Notes: generated from the letters alone by a model not told the origin. Positions 1-10,501 are shown, counted from the stretch's first letter. The stretch is DNA of 64,000 nt from Mesorhizobium loti (GCF_001510895.1 NZ_LPWA01000103.1:1-64000); one strand, 5' to 3'. Numbers and translations are program-made.

Positions 1-660
1 AGGACAACCGCACAATCACCGTACGTACCTGCCTGGGCTAGATTGTCCTGCCAAGCCCTCGATATGAGCACTGCCGATGTCGGGCCAGATCCGGGTCGAA
101 CGCCCCGTCGCTGAATGTCCCGACGCGGGCGGCAGGATCGTCGTGGCCTTTCCAAGCGAGCGCGTTTGCGGATCGACGGGAGCGTCAATCCGACAGCGCT
201 GCGTATCGTCCCGGCGGAGTTAACCAGGTGATCACGGTGGTGCCGACCGACCGCGGGATCAACAGTCGGGCGCGCATCGCGCAGGGCGGGGGTAACGAGG
301 GCGATGTCTTTGTAGGCCTCATGTTCGATGAAGTGCGCGGTCTCGGGCCCCGGCCTGGGCTTGCCAAGCACGAGCCGCCCCTCACTACGTGACCTACTAT
401 TGACCCGGAGTGATCGGCGCCCAGATCTAAATTGCATTCACCTCTGGCGTAACCTTTTCCCTGTTCTCAGGACGTTTGATGCTCCGTATCATCAGCGAAA
501 TCAATGTGCCGAAGCAATCGCAGAGCCGGATGTGAGGTGACTCGAGGAAACAGGGGTTTATGTGATGTGCGAAAAAACGAATTGAATGTTTCTCCAAGAC
601 TCCTCTCGATTCTGCATATCTCGTTTGCGGCGCTTTGAAAGCGCGCTCAATAAGATGATT
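1..660. other. No gene supported
   Basis: I see no open frame with a credible start, ribosome site or recognisable product here. Short frames on both strands overlap each other and look like chance. The last 120 bases presumably hold the promoter of the transport operon that starts at 698; I could not identify the recurring operator seen in front of other operons in this stretch. Confidence 0.5.
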
Positions 661-697
661 TTTGCCGCAAGTCACAAAGGCTGCGGGAGGAGAGCGA

Positions 698-1618
698 ATG
701 TCTGAATGTGGGATATTAGACCCATTCAAGTGCGGGACGATCCCCCTTGCGGAGTGGATGATCAGCGGATTGCGATGGGTAGTCGACAATTATCGGCCTT
801 TCTTCCAATCTGTTAAAACGCCCTTTGATCTGCTGCTTCAATGGTTCGGGCTAGCACTCACTTCGGTCCCGCCCCTAATACTGATTATCGCCGCGGGGCT
901 TCTCGCCTGGCAATTTGGCGGGCGGCGGCTGGCAGGTGCAATTCTTAGCTCGCTTGCTTTTCTTGGCCTCATTGGTGTCTGGCAGGATGCTATGGTGACG
1001 CTCTCGATCGTCCTGACTTCACTGGTCATTGTTTTAACGATTGGCGTTCCTCTTGGTATTTGGGCCTCGCGAAGCGAGCGAATGTTTTTGATCATGCGGC
1101 CTGTGCTTGATGGCATGCAAACCATTCCCTCCTTTGTATATCTGGTCCCCATCGTGATGTTGTTTGGTATCGGCAACGTGCCAGGTGTGCTCGTAACCGT
1201 GATATATGCGCTTCCGCCGCTTATCCGCCTCACCAATTTAGGCATCCGGCAGGTGCCCGAGGAAGTTGTGGAGGCGATGCGCGCCTTCGGCGCCACGGAG
1301 CGACAGCTCCTTTGGAAGGCACAACTGCCGCTTGCGCTTCCCACCATCATGGCCGGCGTGAACCAGACACTTATGATGTCGCTCGGGATGGTCGTCGTTG
1401 CCTCGATGATCGCCGTCGGCGGGTTAGGGCAAACGGTGCTGCGGGGCATCGGGCGCCTCGACATCGGCCTTGCCACAGTTGGCGGCCTCGGCATCGTTAT
1501 CCTGGCCATCGTGCTCGACCGCTTCACGCTTTCACTATCCAAGCAGAAGCGCCGCCCCGGCGAGATTTGGCGTCAGGGACCAGTCGGCCTCATCGGAGCG
1601 GTTATCGGCAAGAAATGA
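698..1618 (+). CDS. proW: Glycine betaine/proline betaine ABC transporter permease (ProW family)
   Basis: Inner-membrane permease of a quaternary-amine importer. The protein (about 306 residues) has a soluble N-terminal stretch, several hydrophobic helices, and the permease EAA-type loop with an EAMRAFGATERQLLWK segment around residue 195, which couples to the ATPase. I chose the ATG at 698 because a GGGAGGAGA ribosome site sits just upstream; a TTG at 662 in the same frame lacks one. It is followed by the binding protein after 39 bases and the ATPase after that, so the three form an operon. A decayed copy of this gene's 5' end lies at about 43015-43170. Family call is firm; the exact substrate (glycine betaine, proline betaine, choline or DMSP) cannot be read from the sequence. 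Confidence 0.93.
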   Translation: MSECGILDPFKCGTIPLAEWMISGLRWVVDNYRPFFQSVKTPFDLLLQWFGLALTSVPPLILIIAAGLLAWQFGGRRLAGAILSSLAFLGLIGVWQDAMVTLSIVLTSLVIVLTIGVPLGIWASRSERMFLIMRPVLDGMQTIPSFVYLVPIVMLFGIGNVPGVLVTVIYALPPLIRLTNLGIRQVPEEVVEAMRAFGATERQLLWKAQLPLALPTIMAGVNQTLMMSLGMVVVASMIAVGGLGQTVLRGIGRLDIGLATVGGLGIVILAIVLDRFTLSLSKQKRRPGEIWRQGPVGLIGAVIGKK

Positions 1619-1657
1619 ACACTTAACCTGCTCCAGGGACAAAAAAGGGAGGAAACT

Positions 1658-2629
1658 TTGGAACTTAAATCAAGAGTGATCGCGCTGGTGTTGTCCGGTT
1701 TTGCCATGCCCGCCCTCGCCAACCAGGTAAAACCGGGGTGGAGCGGAGCTCCGGAAGAACTCTTCCAGGCCTATGTCGTCGACGAAGGTCTCAAGCAGCT
1801 GGGCTACGACGTTGCCGCCCCTGCGGCGGTCCCGGAAGTTGCAATCGTCCATACCGCTGTGGCAAATGGCGACTTGGATTTTTATCCTGCGCACTGGGTT
1901 CCTCTGCACGATGCGTTCTGGAAGGAGTCAGGCGGTGACGAGAAGTTGGTGCGGGTCGGCACAATAGTTAAGAACAGTGTCCAGGGCTATCTGATCGACA
2001 AAAAAACGGCGGACGCGACTGGTATCAAGTTCCTCGACGACCTCAAAGACCCCGAGAAAGCCAAACTCTTTGACATTGATGGGAACGGCAAAGCCGACCT
2101 ATACGGTTGCGAACCGGGCTGGGGCTGCGAGCGCGTAATCGAGCATCAACTCGATGCTTATGGTCTACGTAACACCGTCGAGGAGAAGCAGGGCGGCTAT
2201 TTCGCTATCATTCCTGACGCGATCGAGCGGATCAGGGCTGGGAAGCCCACTCTATACTACACTTGGACACCGCTTTGGGTCTCCAGCGTGCTACGCCCGG
2301 GAAAGGAAGTTGTATGGCTCAATGTCAAGGAAACATCTCTTCCTGATGGGCAGACAGGGAATACTGCCGTTGAGGGCCTCGGCAATCTCGGATTTCCGGT
2401 TAACGACCAAAAGATTATAGCGAACAGAAAATGGATTGACGCGAACCCGAAGGCAAAAAAGTTCTTTGAACTTGTCCAGATTCCGATTGAAGATATCAAC
2501 GCCGAGAATAATCAGATTGCCGCAGGTGAAAAGAGTAATGAGCAAATCATGAAGCACACAACCGACTGGATCGCCGCTCATCGGACTGAATGGGAGGGCT
2601 GGATCGCTGAGGCCAAGGCCGCCAAGTAA
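1658..2629 (+). CDS. proX: Glycine betaine/proline ABC transporter substrate-binding protein (ProX family)
   Basis: Periplasmic receptor for the importer encoded on either side. A TTG start at 1658 follows a strong GGGAGGAAAC ribosome site, and the product begins with a typical signal peptide (MELKSRVIALVLSGF, cleavage near ALA-NQ). The mature part contains PGWSGAPEE, a DFYPAHWVP segment and a CEPGWGCE segment, all typical of ProX/OpuAC receptors whose aromatic residues box the quaternary ammonium group. Length (323 residues) is normal. The rare TTG start may tune expression. Substrate is inferred to be a betaine-like compound from family and from the methylated-osmolyte genes around it. Confidence 0.93.
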   Translation: MELKSRVIALVLSGFAMPALANQVKPGWSGAPEELFQAYVVDEGLKQLGYDVAAPAAVPEVAIVHTAVANGDLDFYPAHWVPLHDAFWKESGGDEKLVRVGTIVKNSVQGYLIDKKTADATGIKFLDDLKDPEKAKLFDIDGNGKADLYGCEPGWGCERVIEHQLDAYGLRNTVEEKQGGYFAIIPDAIERIRAGKPTLYYTWTPLWVSSVLRPGKEVVWLNVKETSLPDGQTGNTAVEGLGNLGFPVNDQKIIANRKWIDANPKAKKFFELVQIPIEDINAENNQIAAGEKSNEQIMKHTTDWIAAHRTEWEGWIAEAKAAK

Positions 2630-2689
2630 CGAGCTGGATTTACAGGGCATTTTTGGGAAGACAGGCATGACATATCGAGAGTTTCGCAC

Positions 2690-3841
2690 ATGAATTCCCC
2701 TGCCATCGTCTGCTCCGGCCTTTGGAAGATCTTCGGCTCGAGTCAGATGGAAGCGCTTATAGCCGCGCGCGACCGCAGCTTCAGCAAGGGACAAGTCCTC
2801 GAAGAATTCGGGTGTGTCCTTGGCGTGGCCGACGTGTCTTTCTCGGTTGAACCCGGCGAAATCTTCTGTGTCATGGGATTGTCTGGTTCCGGTAAGTCCA
2901 CGCTGGTCCGTCATCTCAACCGGCTGGTTGAGCCCACTGCCGGCGAGGTTCGCATCGGCCGTAATGTTGTGAACAAACTGTCGCCTCCGGAACTGCGCAA
3001 GCTTCGATCGGAAACGGTCGGCATGGTGTTCCAGCATATGGCACTCCTCCCGCACCGAACCGTTTATGATAATATCTCGCTCAGCCTGGAATTGCGCGGC
3101 GTTTCACCGGCAAGACGCCGCCAAGTCGCGGAGGAGAAGCTTAAGCTGGTGGAACTGAGCGGTTGGGGTGAACGCTATCCGGATGAACTTTCAGGAGGAA
3201 TGAAGCAGCGGGTGGGGCTTGCTCGCGCTATGGCGGCAGACCCGAAGATCCTGTTAATGGACGAGCCGTTTTCTGCCCTCGATCCCCTGATACGCCGCCA
3301 ACTGCAACAGCAGTTTCTTCACTTGGCCAAGGTCCTTAAGAAAACGACAGTCTTCATCACCCATGACCTGGACGAAGCCATTCGCCTTGGAGATCGCATT
3401 GCGATCATGAATGATGGAAGGTTCGTTCAAGTCGGAACGCCTGAAGAGATCGTTACCGCCCCGACAGATCGCTACGTCGCTGACTTTGTCTCAGGAATTT
3501 CGCGCCTGAATCTCATTACTGCCAGCAAGATCATGCAGCCGCGCGAAAGCTTCGCGATGCTTTCGAACAAGCAGTTCAAGGCGCTTCCACGTGTTCAGAT
3601 CGATGACAAACTTTCAGCAGTGATTAGCACAGCCGCGGAAGCCGGCGATCTGATCGCAGTCTATGACAATGCCGAGCCCGCGGGCGTGATCACGCGGCGC
3701 ACTCTATTTCGAGGAATTCAAGGGCACGATATCGTGAGTCCCTACTCGGTCGTCGAACCTCCTATGAATGATGCAATCCTCGAGGACTTCAGGGCAAAAA
3801 GCCGGGGTCTGAAGTCAGATGCAAGCCCAACTATGCCGTAA
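2690..3841 (+). CDS. proV: Glycine betaine/proline ABC transporter ATPase (ProV family)
   Basis: Cytoplasmic ATPase that powers the ProWX importer. The product (383 residues) has Walker A GLSGSGKST near residue 65, signature LSGGMKQRVGLARAM near 167, and Walker B ILLMDEPFSALD near 188, followed by a C-terminal CBS-like regulatory part, as in ProV proteins that sense ionic strength. It lies 60 bases after proX on the same strand and closes the operon. All catalytic motifs are intact. Confidence 0.94.
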   Translation: MNSPAIVCSGLWKIFGSSQMEALIAARDRSFSKGQVLEEFGCVLGVADVSFSVEPGEIFCVMGLSGSGKSTLVRHLNRLVEPTAGEVRIGRNVVNKLSPPELRKLRSETVGMVFQHMALLPHRTVYDNISLSLELRGVSPARRRQVAEEKLKLVELSGWGERYPDELSGGMKQRVGLARAMAADPKILLMDEPFSALDPLIRRQLQQQFLHLAKVLKKTTVFITHDLDEAIRLGDRIAIMNDGRFVQVGTPEEIVTAPTDRYVADFVSGISRLNLITASKIMQPRESFAMLSNKQFKALPRVQIDDKLSAVISTAAEAGDLIAVYDNAEPAGVITRRTLFRGIQGHDIVSPYSVVEPPMNDAILEDFRAKSRGLKSDASPTMP

Positions 3842-3987
3842 TCTAAACACAATTGCGGAAGGCGAACTCTGACGTTTAGTTCTTGCGCTCAACGAGCTGT
3901 CTATTTCGAGCTCTCGGCGAACTCCTTAGTGTCGCAAACCCCATTGGCCTTCAGTCGAAGGCTGATGTGATGATCAAGGGAAACGGT

Positions 3988-5295
3988 ATGAATGCCGACC
4001 GGCGGATCGAAGGTGTCGTTGAGCAGACACCGTTCATAGATACCCACGAGCATTTGATAGAGGAGAGTCGCCGACTGAGCGGAACGCTCGATGCGCGGTG
4101 GTTCCCATGCAATGACTGGAGCTATCTTTTCGGGACCTATGTTGTCGACGACCTGGCGGTGGCAGGAATGCCGGCTGCCGAGGTACAAAGCTTCCTTAAG
4201 CCGGATCTCTCAAGTGAAGAGAAATATCGGTTGATCGCACCCTACTGGGACCGCGTCCGCCACACTGGCTACGCTCAGGCATTGCGTCACACGTTTCGTG
4301 GGCTCTATGGTGAAGACGACTTGACGGCAGAAAGTCTGCCGCGGATCGCCGAAAGATATCGCGAGGCCGTTCGCCCCGGTTTCTATGCAGACATACTACG
4401 TCGTGCCTACATAGAGCAGTGCCAAGTGAGTTCGCCACAGCGAATTTTCATGGAGACCGAGCAGCCTGCGCTATTGACACAAGATCTCAACATTACAAAT
4501 TTCTGCCAGTGTAGCGCTGCCGACTTTGCTCGCGTTAAGGCCGAAACAGGTAGAGAGGCAGTCACACTTGAGGAGTGGCTGGATATCGTAGATTTCTACT
4601 TCTCTACCTATGCCCGGAGAGCCGTCGCAGTCAAATGTTATATCGCTTATTCGCGCTCGCTGAATTTCGCGCCGGTTGCGAAGACCAATGCGGCGCGGCT
4701 GTTTTTGCACCATGTCGGCGAAAGTGGCCTCCCCCTCGGTTCAGGGGACTTGCAAGTCCTTCAGGATTTTCTGTTCCGCTACTGCGTTGCGAAAGCTGGA
4801 GAGTTTGGCCTGCCCGTTAAGCTACACACTGGCTATTTGGCTGGTCATGGCATCATGCAACTCGCCCGCGTTCGCGACAACGCTTCAGATTTGTGTCGGC
4901 TACTACAGGATTTCCCTGACACTCGTTTCGTCCTGATGCATATCGGGTACCCATACGAGAAGGAATTTATTGCGCTGGCCAAACACTATCCGAACGCCGC
5001 GATAGATATGTGCTGGGCTTGGATAATTAACCCGGCGGCAAGCGTTCGATTCCTAAAAGAGTTTCTGCTTTCGGTTCCATCCAGCAAGATCTTTACCTTC
5101 GGCGGCGACTATTACGCGGTCGAACCGGTGTATGGCCATGCTTGCATCGCCCGACGTGGCATCTCTCAGGCACTTTCGGAACTAGTCGCTGAAGGCTGGA
5201 TTGCGTCCGAGGAAGCTCCAAACATGATTCAAACAATTATGCGCGGCAATGCACTACGCTTCTTTTCAGGCCGAAGCGAATGTGTACAGAAATAG
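3988..5295 (+). CDS. Metal-dependent amidohydrolase-family protein
   Basis: A TIM-barrel hydrolase of the amidohydrolase superfamily, probably cytoplasmic. The N-terminus carries FIDTHEHL (a HxH metal motif), and further on there are KLHTGY, LMHIGYPYEKEF and FGGDYY segments that would supply the remaining metal ligands and the catalytic aspartate. I start at ATG 3988 (AAGGGAAACGG just upstream) rather than at in-frame codons at 3883 or 3970. Length is 435 residues. It follows the betaine importer by about 150 bases. Related proteins are annotated as amidohydrolases or uronate-isomerase-like enzymes; the substrate is unknown, perhaps a hydrolysable derivative of the imported solute. Confidence 0.75.
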   Translation: MNADRRIEGVVEQTPFIDTHEHLIEESRRLSGTLDARWFPCNDWSYLFGTYVVDDLAVAGMPAAEVQSFLKPDLSSEEKYRLIAPYWDRVRHTGYAQALRHTFRGLYGEDDLTAESLPRIAERYREAVRPGFYADILRRAYIEQCQVSSPQRIFMETEQPALLTQDLNITNFCQCSAADFARVKAETGREAVTLEEWLDIVDFYFSTYARRAVAVKCYIAYSRSLNFAPVAKTNAARLFLHHVGESGLPLGSGDLQVLQDFLFRYCVAKAGEFGLPVKLHTGYLAGHGIMQLARVRDNASDLCRLLQDFPDTRFVLMHIGYPYEKEFIALAKHYPNAAIDMCWAWIINPAASVRFLKEFLLSVPSSKIFTFGGDYYAVEPVYGHACIARRGISQALSELVAEGWIASEEAPNMIQTIMRGNALRFFSGRSECVQK

Positions 5296-5462
5296 CATCA
5301 AAGTCCTTGCGGTTTCAGCCTTGCTGCTCAATCCCGATTCTGGGTACAGGATGTTCCCGGCCTTCGAGCCCAGATCGCATCGTGGTAATCAGGCGGTCTG
5401 GCTCGACCGCAAGATGATCTTCAATGCCCGATGCACGCATCGTCCCAGCACAGGAGCAAGAA

Positions 5463-6233
5463 ATGTCACCTTCGGAACGCACTTCCGCTCATAGCAAGTT
5501 CAATCTGAACGGAAAGACCGCGCTGATTACCGGAGCAGCACGCGGGATCGGCTTGCAGGTCGCCCTCACCTTGCAGGAAGCAGGAGCCGCAATAGTCCTG
5601 ACCGATGCGGATGCGGACCGCGCGGCCGAGGCTGCGGGTCTTTTCCTTGTGACACCTCGGATCCATCAGCTCGACGTGACGAATTCGGCGGCGGTGCGAG
5701 CGCTAGCCGATAAAATTGGACTTTGCCCAGACATCCTCGTGAACAATGCCGGCGTATTTCGCGCAGCTCCGACGAAGGATACGACCGACGAGGATTGGCG
5801 CGCCGTTCTCGCGGTCAACCTGGACGGCGTCTTTTACTGCAGCCGCACGTTCGGCTCGCTTATGGCGGAGCGTGGGTCAGGCGCGATCGTCAACGTCAGC
5901 TCGATGTGTGGAGACATCGTTACTCGTCAAGAATCCGTGGTCACCTCTTACAACGCCAGCAAGGCGGGTGTGAACATGGTGACAAAGACCCTTGCTTGCG
6001 AATGGGCAAGAACAGGCGTCCGCGTAAACGCCGTTGCTCCCGGATTTGTCCGCTCTGAGATGACCGACCGATATCCGCAAGAGGTAGTCAGCGCCTGGTG
6101 CAACCAGACGCCGATGCAGCGGATGGCCCAACCCCATGAAATTGCATCTGCGGTGCATTTCCTGGCGAGCGACGCTGCCAGCTACATCACCGGCACTGTA
6201 CTCTTAGTCGATGGGGGTTATACCTGCTGGTAA
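5463..6233 (+). CDS. Short-chain dehydrogenase/reductase (FabG-like)
   Basis: NAD(P)-dependent oxidoreductase of the classical SDR family. It shows the cofactor motif TGAARGIG near residue 20, NNAG near 92, a catalytic serine in NVSSMCG and YNASKAG with the Tyr/Lys pair, and ends in the usual GTVLLVDGGYTCW. I prefer the ATG at 5463, preceded by AGGAGCAAG, over an earlier in-frame start at 5424. It lies between the amidohydrolase and the flavin monooxygenase on the same strand and could oxidise an alcohol or carbonyl in the same pathway. Substrate unknown. Confidence 0.88.
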   Translation: MSPSERTSAHSKFNLNGKTALITGAARGIGLQVALTLQEAGAAIVLTDADADRAAEAAGLFLVTPRIHQLDVTNSAAVRALADKIGLCPDILVNNAGVFRAAPTKDTTDEDWRAVLAVNLDGVFYCSRTFGSLMAERGSGAIVNVSSMCGDIVTRQESVVTSYNASKAGVNMVTKTLACEWARTGVRVNAVAPGFVRSEMTDRYPQEVVSAWCNQTPMQRMAQPHEIASAVHFLASDAASYITGTVLLVDGGYTCW

Positions 6234-6403
6234 AGAGTCTATGGCCGAGCCTGGTCGAAGACAGCCGCTCCCACAACAGCGACATGTCTGAGCCGCCAGA
6301 GCCAGTTCGAAAAAACGCAGTGCTTGAGTTTATCCCGTCCGCATGTCGGTTTGGGAGTTTAAACTAAACTACTCAATGCACAATTTCACAAAGGAAGCAG
6401 CTC

Positions 6404-8065
6404 GTGCAGCATAGTCAGGCTTTGGGTAATCACGCTGACGGCGAAGCCGTCGCTTATGACGTTGTGATTGTTGGCGCGGGCTTTGCCGGCATGTACATGC
6501 TGCATCTGGCTCGCGGACTCGGCTTATCGGCGATCGTGCTCGAGGCTGCCTATGGGGTTGGCGGTACCTGGTTCTGGAACCGCTACCCCGGGGCGCGCTG
6601 CGATGTCGAAAGCATGCAGTACTCATACTCATTCTCGGAGGAGCTCCAGCAAGAATGGCATTGGAGCGAGCGTTATGCCTCACAGCCGGAGATCCTGGCG
6701 TACGCCAATTTCGTGGCCAACAAATTCGATCTTCTGCGCGACATAAGATTTAACACCCGCGTCGTAAGAGCAGCCTTCCAAGAGGAAGATAGCCATTGGC
6801 TCGTCTCGACCGATGCAGGAAACAGATATCAGGCTAAGTGGTGCGTCATGGCGACCGGCTGTCTGTCAGCTGCCCAGACCCCCAACATTCCAGGGCTCGA
6901 TAGTTTCAAGGGCCAGATCTATCACACTGGCAACTGGCCGCATGAGCCGGTCGATCTGTCGGGTCAGAAAGTCGGGGCCATCGGGACTGGTTCGTCAGGC
7001 ATCCAGGTGATCCCGGAACTCGCGGCACAGGCCAAGCACCTGTACGTGTTTCAGCGTACGCCGAATTTCAGCATTCCGGCACGAAACAAGCCGATGGATG
7101 CCGAATACGAGCACTCCTGGAAGAGCAACTATGCCGAACGGCGAGCCCAGGCGCGGACGATGCCGGCGGGGATTTTGTCGGAGCTGGGCGCTAAATCGGC
7201 GTTGGACGTATCTGCCGAAGAGCGGCTGAAAGAATATGAACGACGCTGGGCCTTGGGTGGTACCGGTCTGACGGTAGCATTCTCCGACTTGCTGAAGAAT
7301 GCCGACGCCAATGAGACAGCTGCGCTGTTTGTTCGCGGGAAGATCCGCAGTGTCGTCAATGACCAGAAGGTGGCCGAAATTTTGACGCCTGTCGATCATC
7401 CGATCGGCGCCAAACGCATTTGCGCAGATACGAAATACTTTGAAACGTTCAATCGCGACAACGTCACCCTGGTCGACCTGCGGAGCAATCCCATTCGGGA
7501 GGCTTCCTCGAATGGTATCCTCGTGGGTTCCGAGCTCTATGAGATCGACAGTCTGGTGTTGGCCACCGGGTTCGACGCAATGACGGGAGCCCTTAGCAAG
7601 ATCGACATTGTTGGCCGTCAGGCCCTTCCCCTCAAGGAAAAGTGGCGGGATGGGCCGAACACTTACCTCGGTCTGATGACTGCCGGATTTCCGAATTTGT
7701 TCATCGTTACGGGGCCGGGAAGTCCTTCGGTCCTCACCAACGTCATTGTTGCCATTGAAGACAATGTTGAATGGATTGCCGATTGCATCGAACACCTGGT
7801 CGACATCGACGCCGATTACATCGAGGCCGAGGCAGCTGCTGAAAAAACCTGGATGGAGCAGGTAAGGCAGGCCGCAGAAGGTACGTTGTACGTTCACGCG
7901 AAATCCTGGTACCTTGGCGTGAACATTCCAGGCAAACCGGCCGTGTTTATGCCATATGTCGGGGGCGTGCCTATCTATCAGAAAATCTGCGAGGGCGTGG
8001 CGGCGGATGAGTACCGAGGATTTATCGTTGCCGGTTCATTTGGCTTACGGAAGAAGCGGGCATAA
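6404..8065 (+). CDS. Flavin-containing monooxygenase, Baeyer-Villiger type
   Basis: FAD- and NADPH-dependent oxygenase that would insert oxygen next to a ketone, or oxidise N or S. The protein (553 residues, usual size for cyclohexanone-monooxygenase relatives) has an N-terminal FAD site (VGAGFAGMY), the GGTWFWNRYPGARCD segment, the Baeyer-Villiger fingerprint FKGQIYHTGNWP (FxGxxxHxxxWP) around residue 170, and an NADPH site GTGSSGIQV just after. A GTG start at 6404 follows AAGGAAG. Given the sulfur- and nitrogen-methyl compounds handled nearby, S- or N-oxidation is also possible. The family call is firm, the substrate is not. Confidence 0.92.
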   Translation: MQHSQALGNHADGEAVAYDVVIVGAGFAGMYMLHLARGLGLSAIVLEAAYGVGGTWFWNRYPGARCDVESMQYSYSFSEELQQEWHWSERYASQPEILAYANFVANKFDLLRDIRFNTRVVRAAFQEEDSHWLVSTDAGNRYQAKWCVMATGCLSAAQTPNIPGLDSFKGQIYHTGNWPHEPVDLSGQKVGAIGTGSSGIQVIPELAAQAKHLYVFQRTPNFSIPARNKPMDAEYEHSWKSNYAERRAQARTMPAGILSELGAKSALDVSAEERLKEYERRWALGGTGLTVAFSDLLKNADANETAALFVRGKIRSVVNDQKVAEILTPVDHPIGAKRICADTKYFETFNRDNVTLVDLRSNPIREASSNGILVGSELYEIDSLVLATGFDAMTGALSKIDIVGRQALPLKEKWRDGPNTYLGLMTAGFPNLFIVTGPGSPSVLTNVIVAIEDNVEWIADCIEHLVDIDADYIEAEAAAEKTWMEQVRQAAEGTLYVHAKSWYLGVNIPGKPAVFMPYVGGVPIYQKICEGVAADEYRGFIVAGSFGLRKKRA

Positions 8066-8616
8066 CCAGCGCCTGGATAAAGGTGGCAGCTTGGCCCGAT
8101 GGCAGGAGCGATACTTTGACAACGTGGTAAACTGGCGGACGCTGTGACCGATCCGAAAAAGTGCGCCTTTTCGAATCGCTTTCAAACGGAAATCGGGCCG
8201 CCCGCTTAAGGCGCTCTCTTTGAGAATCGGCTTGACGGGGTGGCGCAGCGCGGCTTTTCGACAACGATCGACATTCTATCCCGCCGCAGGCTGTCCGTCA
8301 GGTTCTGGTACTCATCACGTGTCGATAGCGATGGCATTTTTCGTACGCCCTCTTCTCGAATTGTGCAGTGATGGAAGCAATGACATTTTTGACGGTGCGG
8401 ATCGTCGTGTCGAGCTCCCGCTTCTGCTCATCGTCGCGCGCTCGCATCGGTCGGCGAGCCACCCCACCGGCAGAGACGGACACACGGTCTCAGCTCATCC
8501 AAGCCGCAGAACAGGTCTCTATTGCGGATAGTGGCGCGCCAACGGGTGCGAGCTGGTTCATGCTGCCCGTGGATTGCTTGCTGGCGCGAAGGATCCGACC
8601 GGTTGGTCTCCGGCGA
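8066..8616. other. Convergent intergenic stretch, nothing supported
   Basis: This 550-base stretch lies between the 3' ends of the monooxygenase (plus) and the MFS gene (minus). Several short frames exist on both strands but none has a ribosome site or recognisable similarity. Confidence 0.4.
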
Positions 8617-10311
8617 TCATCGCCGCCAAGCTGTGACTCGATCGTATTTGGTCTTGAAATCAACGCCGGAAAAAATGCTTGCCGATTGATCGCGTTTGCG
8701 AGCTGCCCCGGTTGTTCGCTCAATTGCAAGCTGCATTCGCGGCGGAACATCCCCTACATGCAATTCGAGGAGCCGCTGATCCAACTCCATGTCCGCTGCT
8801 GTCAAGCGATGGTTCAGGCGTAGGTAATCCATCCACGTCGGTGTGCGAAATGTCTCTGTCCAAAGCAACGGCTTCTGCAGATCGCGTTGTAAATTCCAAT
8901 GTCGTGCTCCGGCGCGGCTTTGCACCCGGCGCCGCTCCCGCATTTGGTCCAGGAAAACGTCAACGTTTGCCTCCGGTATCGCGTACTCAATCTTGACGAC
9001 GATAGGGCCACTTCGCGAATTCAGCTCGAGGGCCAGTTTTGGCGTTTCGAAGCCAATAGAATCCTGGTCAGATTCTTTCCATTGACGGATTGGGAGCAAC
9101 AAGCCAGTGGCAGCAACCAACAAAAGCGCCCCTCCTGAGCTTTCAAGCGCCAATGTAAGCGAGTGAGCCTCCGCCACAACGCCCCATAGCCAACTGCCGA
9201 CCGCGATGCCCCCCGAAGACAGAGCAGAGTAAATCGACAGCGTGCGCCCAACGACCCAGCGCGGGCTGGACAATTGCACGCTCACGTCAAGACCTGTCCA
9301 GGTGACGACCCAGCCGGAGCCGCCAAGTGCAAGTGCTATAGTCGCCACAATCAGCGAAGGGGTGAAGGCAAGTGCCAGGGAACAAGCCGCGCAGGCAATG
9401 CAGGCGAGTGTTGTCAACCGCTCCTGCGAGAGCGATCGTCTCAGCGTATTGTTGGAGATGCCGGCACACAGCGCGCCTACGCCAAATCCAGCCATAAGGA
9501 TACCATAAGCGACCGGTCCGCCCCCAAGCTGATCGCGAGCGATAAGCGGTAGCAGAGCCAGTATGGAAATGCTCGTCAGGCCGAAAAGCGCTCCACGCGC
9601 GATTGCGGCCTTGATCTCTCCTGATAGGGCCGTAAAGCGTGCTCCATCATGAATGGCCGTGATCAATGGCTCGCGGGGAAGGGGCGAGGAGCGGCCTTTC
9701 CAATTGGAACGCATTATGATCGCTAGCATCACCAGATAAGTCAGCGTCGAAAGTGCGAACGCCGTCAGTGGCCCAAAAGAGGCAACTATGATGCCCCCAA
9801 ATGCCGGCCCCGCGCTTCGCACGGCATTGTAGCCTACAGAGATAAGCGTGACTGCGGCCGGAACTTCCCGCTTGCGCAGTATGTCGCCCACAGATGCGTG
9901 CCAGGCAGGGTCAGTAAAGGCAGCACCGCACCCGGCCAGACAGCTCAATGCCAGGATGAGCCAAGGATCGTTCAGTCCCAATCCCACAAGGGCGGTTAGC
10001 GTGATCGAAGACAGCGCGATCACGCACCAGCCGAGCGCCAAGACACTCCGGCGGCTAAAATTGTCAGCTATAGCCCCGGCAAAAACCGAGAGGACGAAAA
10101 TGGGCAGGGTGGTGGATGTCTGCACCAGCGCGACCATCACATCGGAGGTCGAAATGGTGGCCATCAGCCAGCTGACGGCAACGGTCTGGACCAGCCACCC
10201 GAAGCTGGACACCTGTGCGGCAAGCCAGACTGCTCGAAAGGTTCGGTTCGCAAGCGGAGCGACCGTTGCCGACGAAACTGAAGCCGACTCCGCACGCGCA
10301 AGCCTGCTCAT
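8617..10311 (-). CDS. MFS transporter with C-terminal soluble domain (MFS_3 / EntS-like)
   Basis: Inner-membrane exporter or importer of the major facilitator superfamily. The first 400 residues form about ten to twelve hydrophobic helices, with the SFGWLVQTVAVSWLM and FSRRSVLALG segments typical of the MFS_3 group (EntS-like). A charged C-terminal domain of roughly 120 residues follows, starting near KIEYAIPEANVDVFL, with a dimeric alpha-beta barrel look that is common in this group. The likely start is the methionine at 10311 (MSRLARAES); an in-frame extension to 10365 adds 18 unlikely residues. It is transcribed away from its neighbours, so its role in the island is uncertain. Confidence 0.85.
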   Translation of the reverse strand: MSRLARAESASVSSATVAPLANRTFRAVWLAAQVSSFGWLVQTVAVSWLMATISTSDVMVALVQTSTTLPIFVLSVFAGAIADNFSRRSVLALGWCVIALSSITLTALVGLGLNDPWLILALSCLAGCGAAFTDPAWHASVGDILRKREVPAAVTLISVGYNAVRSAGPAFGGIIVASFGPLTAFALSTLTYLVMLAIIMRSNWKGRSSPLPREPLITAIHDGARFTALSGEIKAAIARGALFGLTSISILALLPLIARDQLGGGPVAYGILMAGFGVGALCAGISNNTLRRSLSQERLTTLACIACAACSLALAFTPSLIVATIALALGGSGWVVTWTGLDVSVQLSSPRWVVGRTLSIYSALSSGGIAVGSWLWGVVAEAHSLTLALESSGGALLLVAATGLLLPIRQWKESDQDSIGFETPKLALELNSRSGPIVVKIEYAIPEANVDVFLDQMRERRRVQSRAGARHWNLQRDLQKPLLWTETFRTPTWMDYLRLNHRLTAADMELDQRLLELHVGDVPPRMQLAIERTTGAARKRDQSASIFSGVDFKTKYDRVTAWRR

Positions 10312-10501
10312 TTGCCCCGAGCCCCAGTACCAATTTGCAGTACGAAACAGAGATACCGTCGGCACGTTTGACTCTGGAACGTGTCAGGGGGGCATCTCGT
10401 CATGTAAGTGAGTGATTTCTCTCACTCGCCTTTGTCCTCAAAGAGGGCTCACCAATAAGCAGCATCGCCCGCGGCTGCCTTTCAACAGTCTGTGTCTATG
10501 A

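Noticed and set aside
838..1542. Minus-strand frame over proW
   Set aside because: Shadow frame of a well-supported permease gene.
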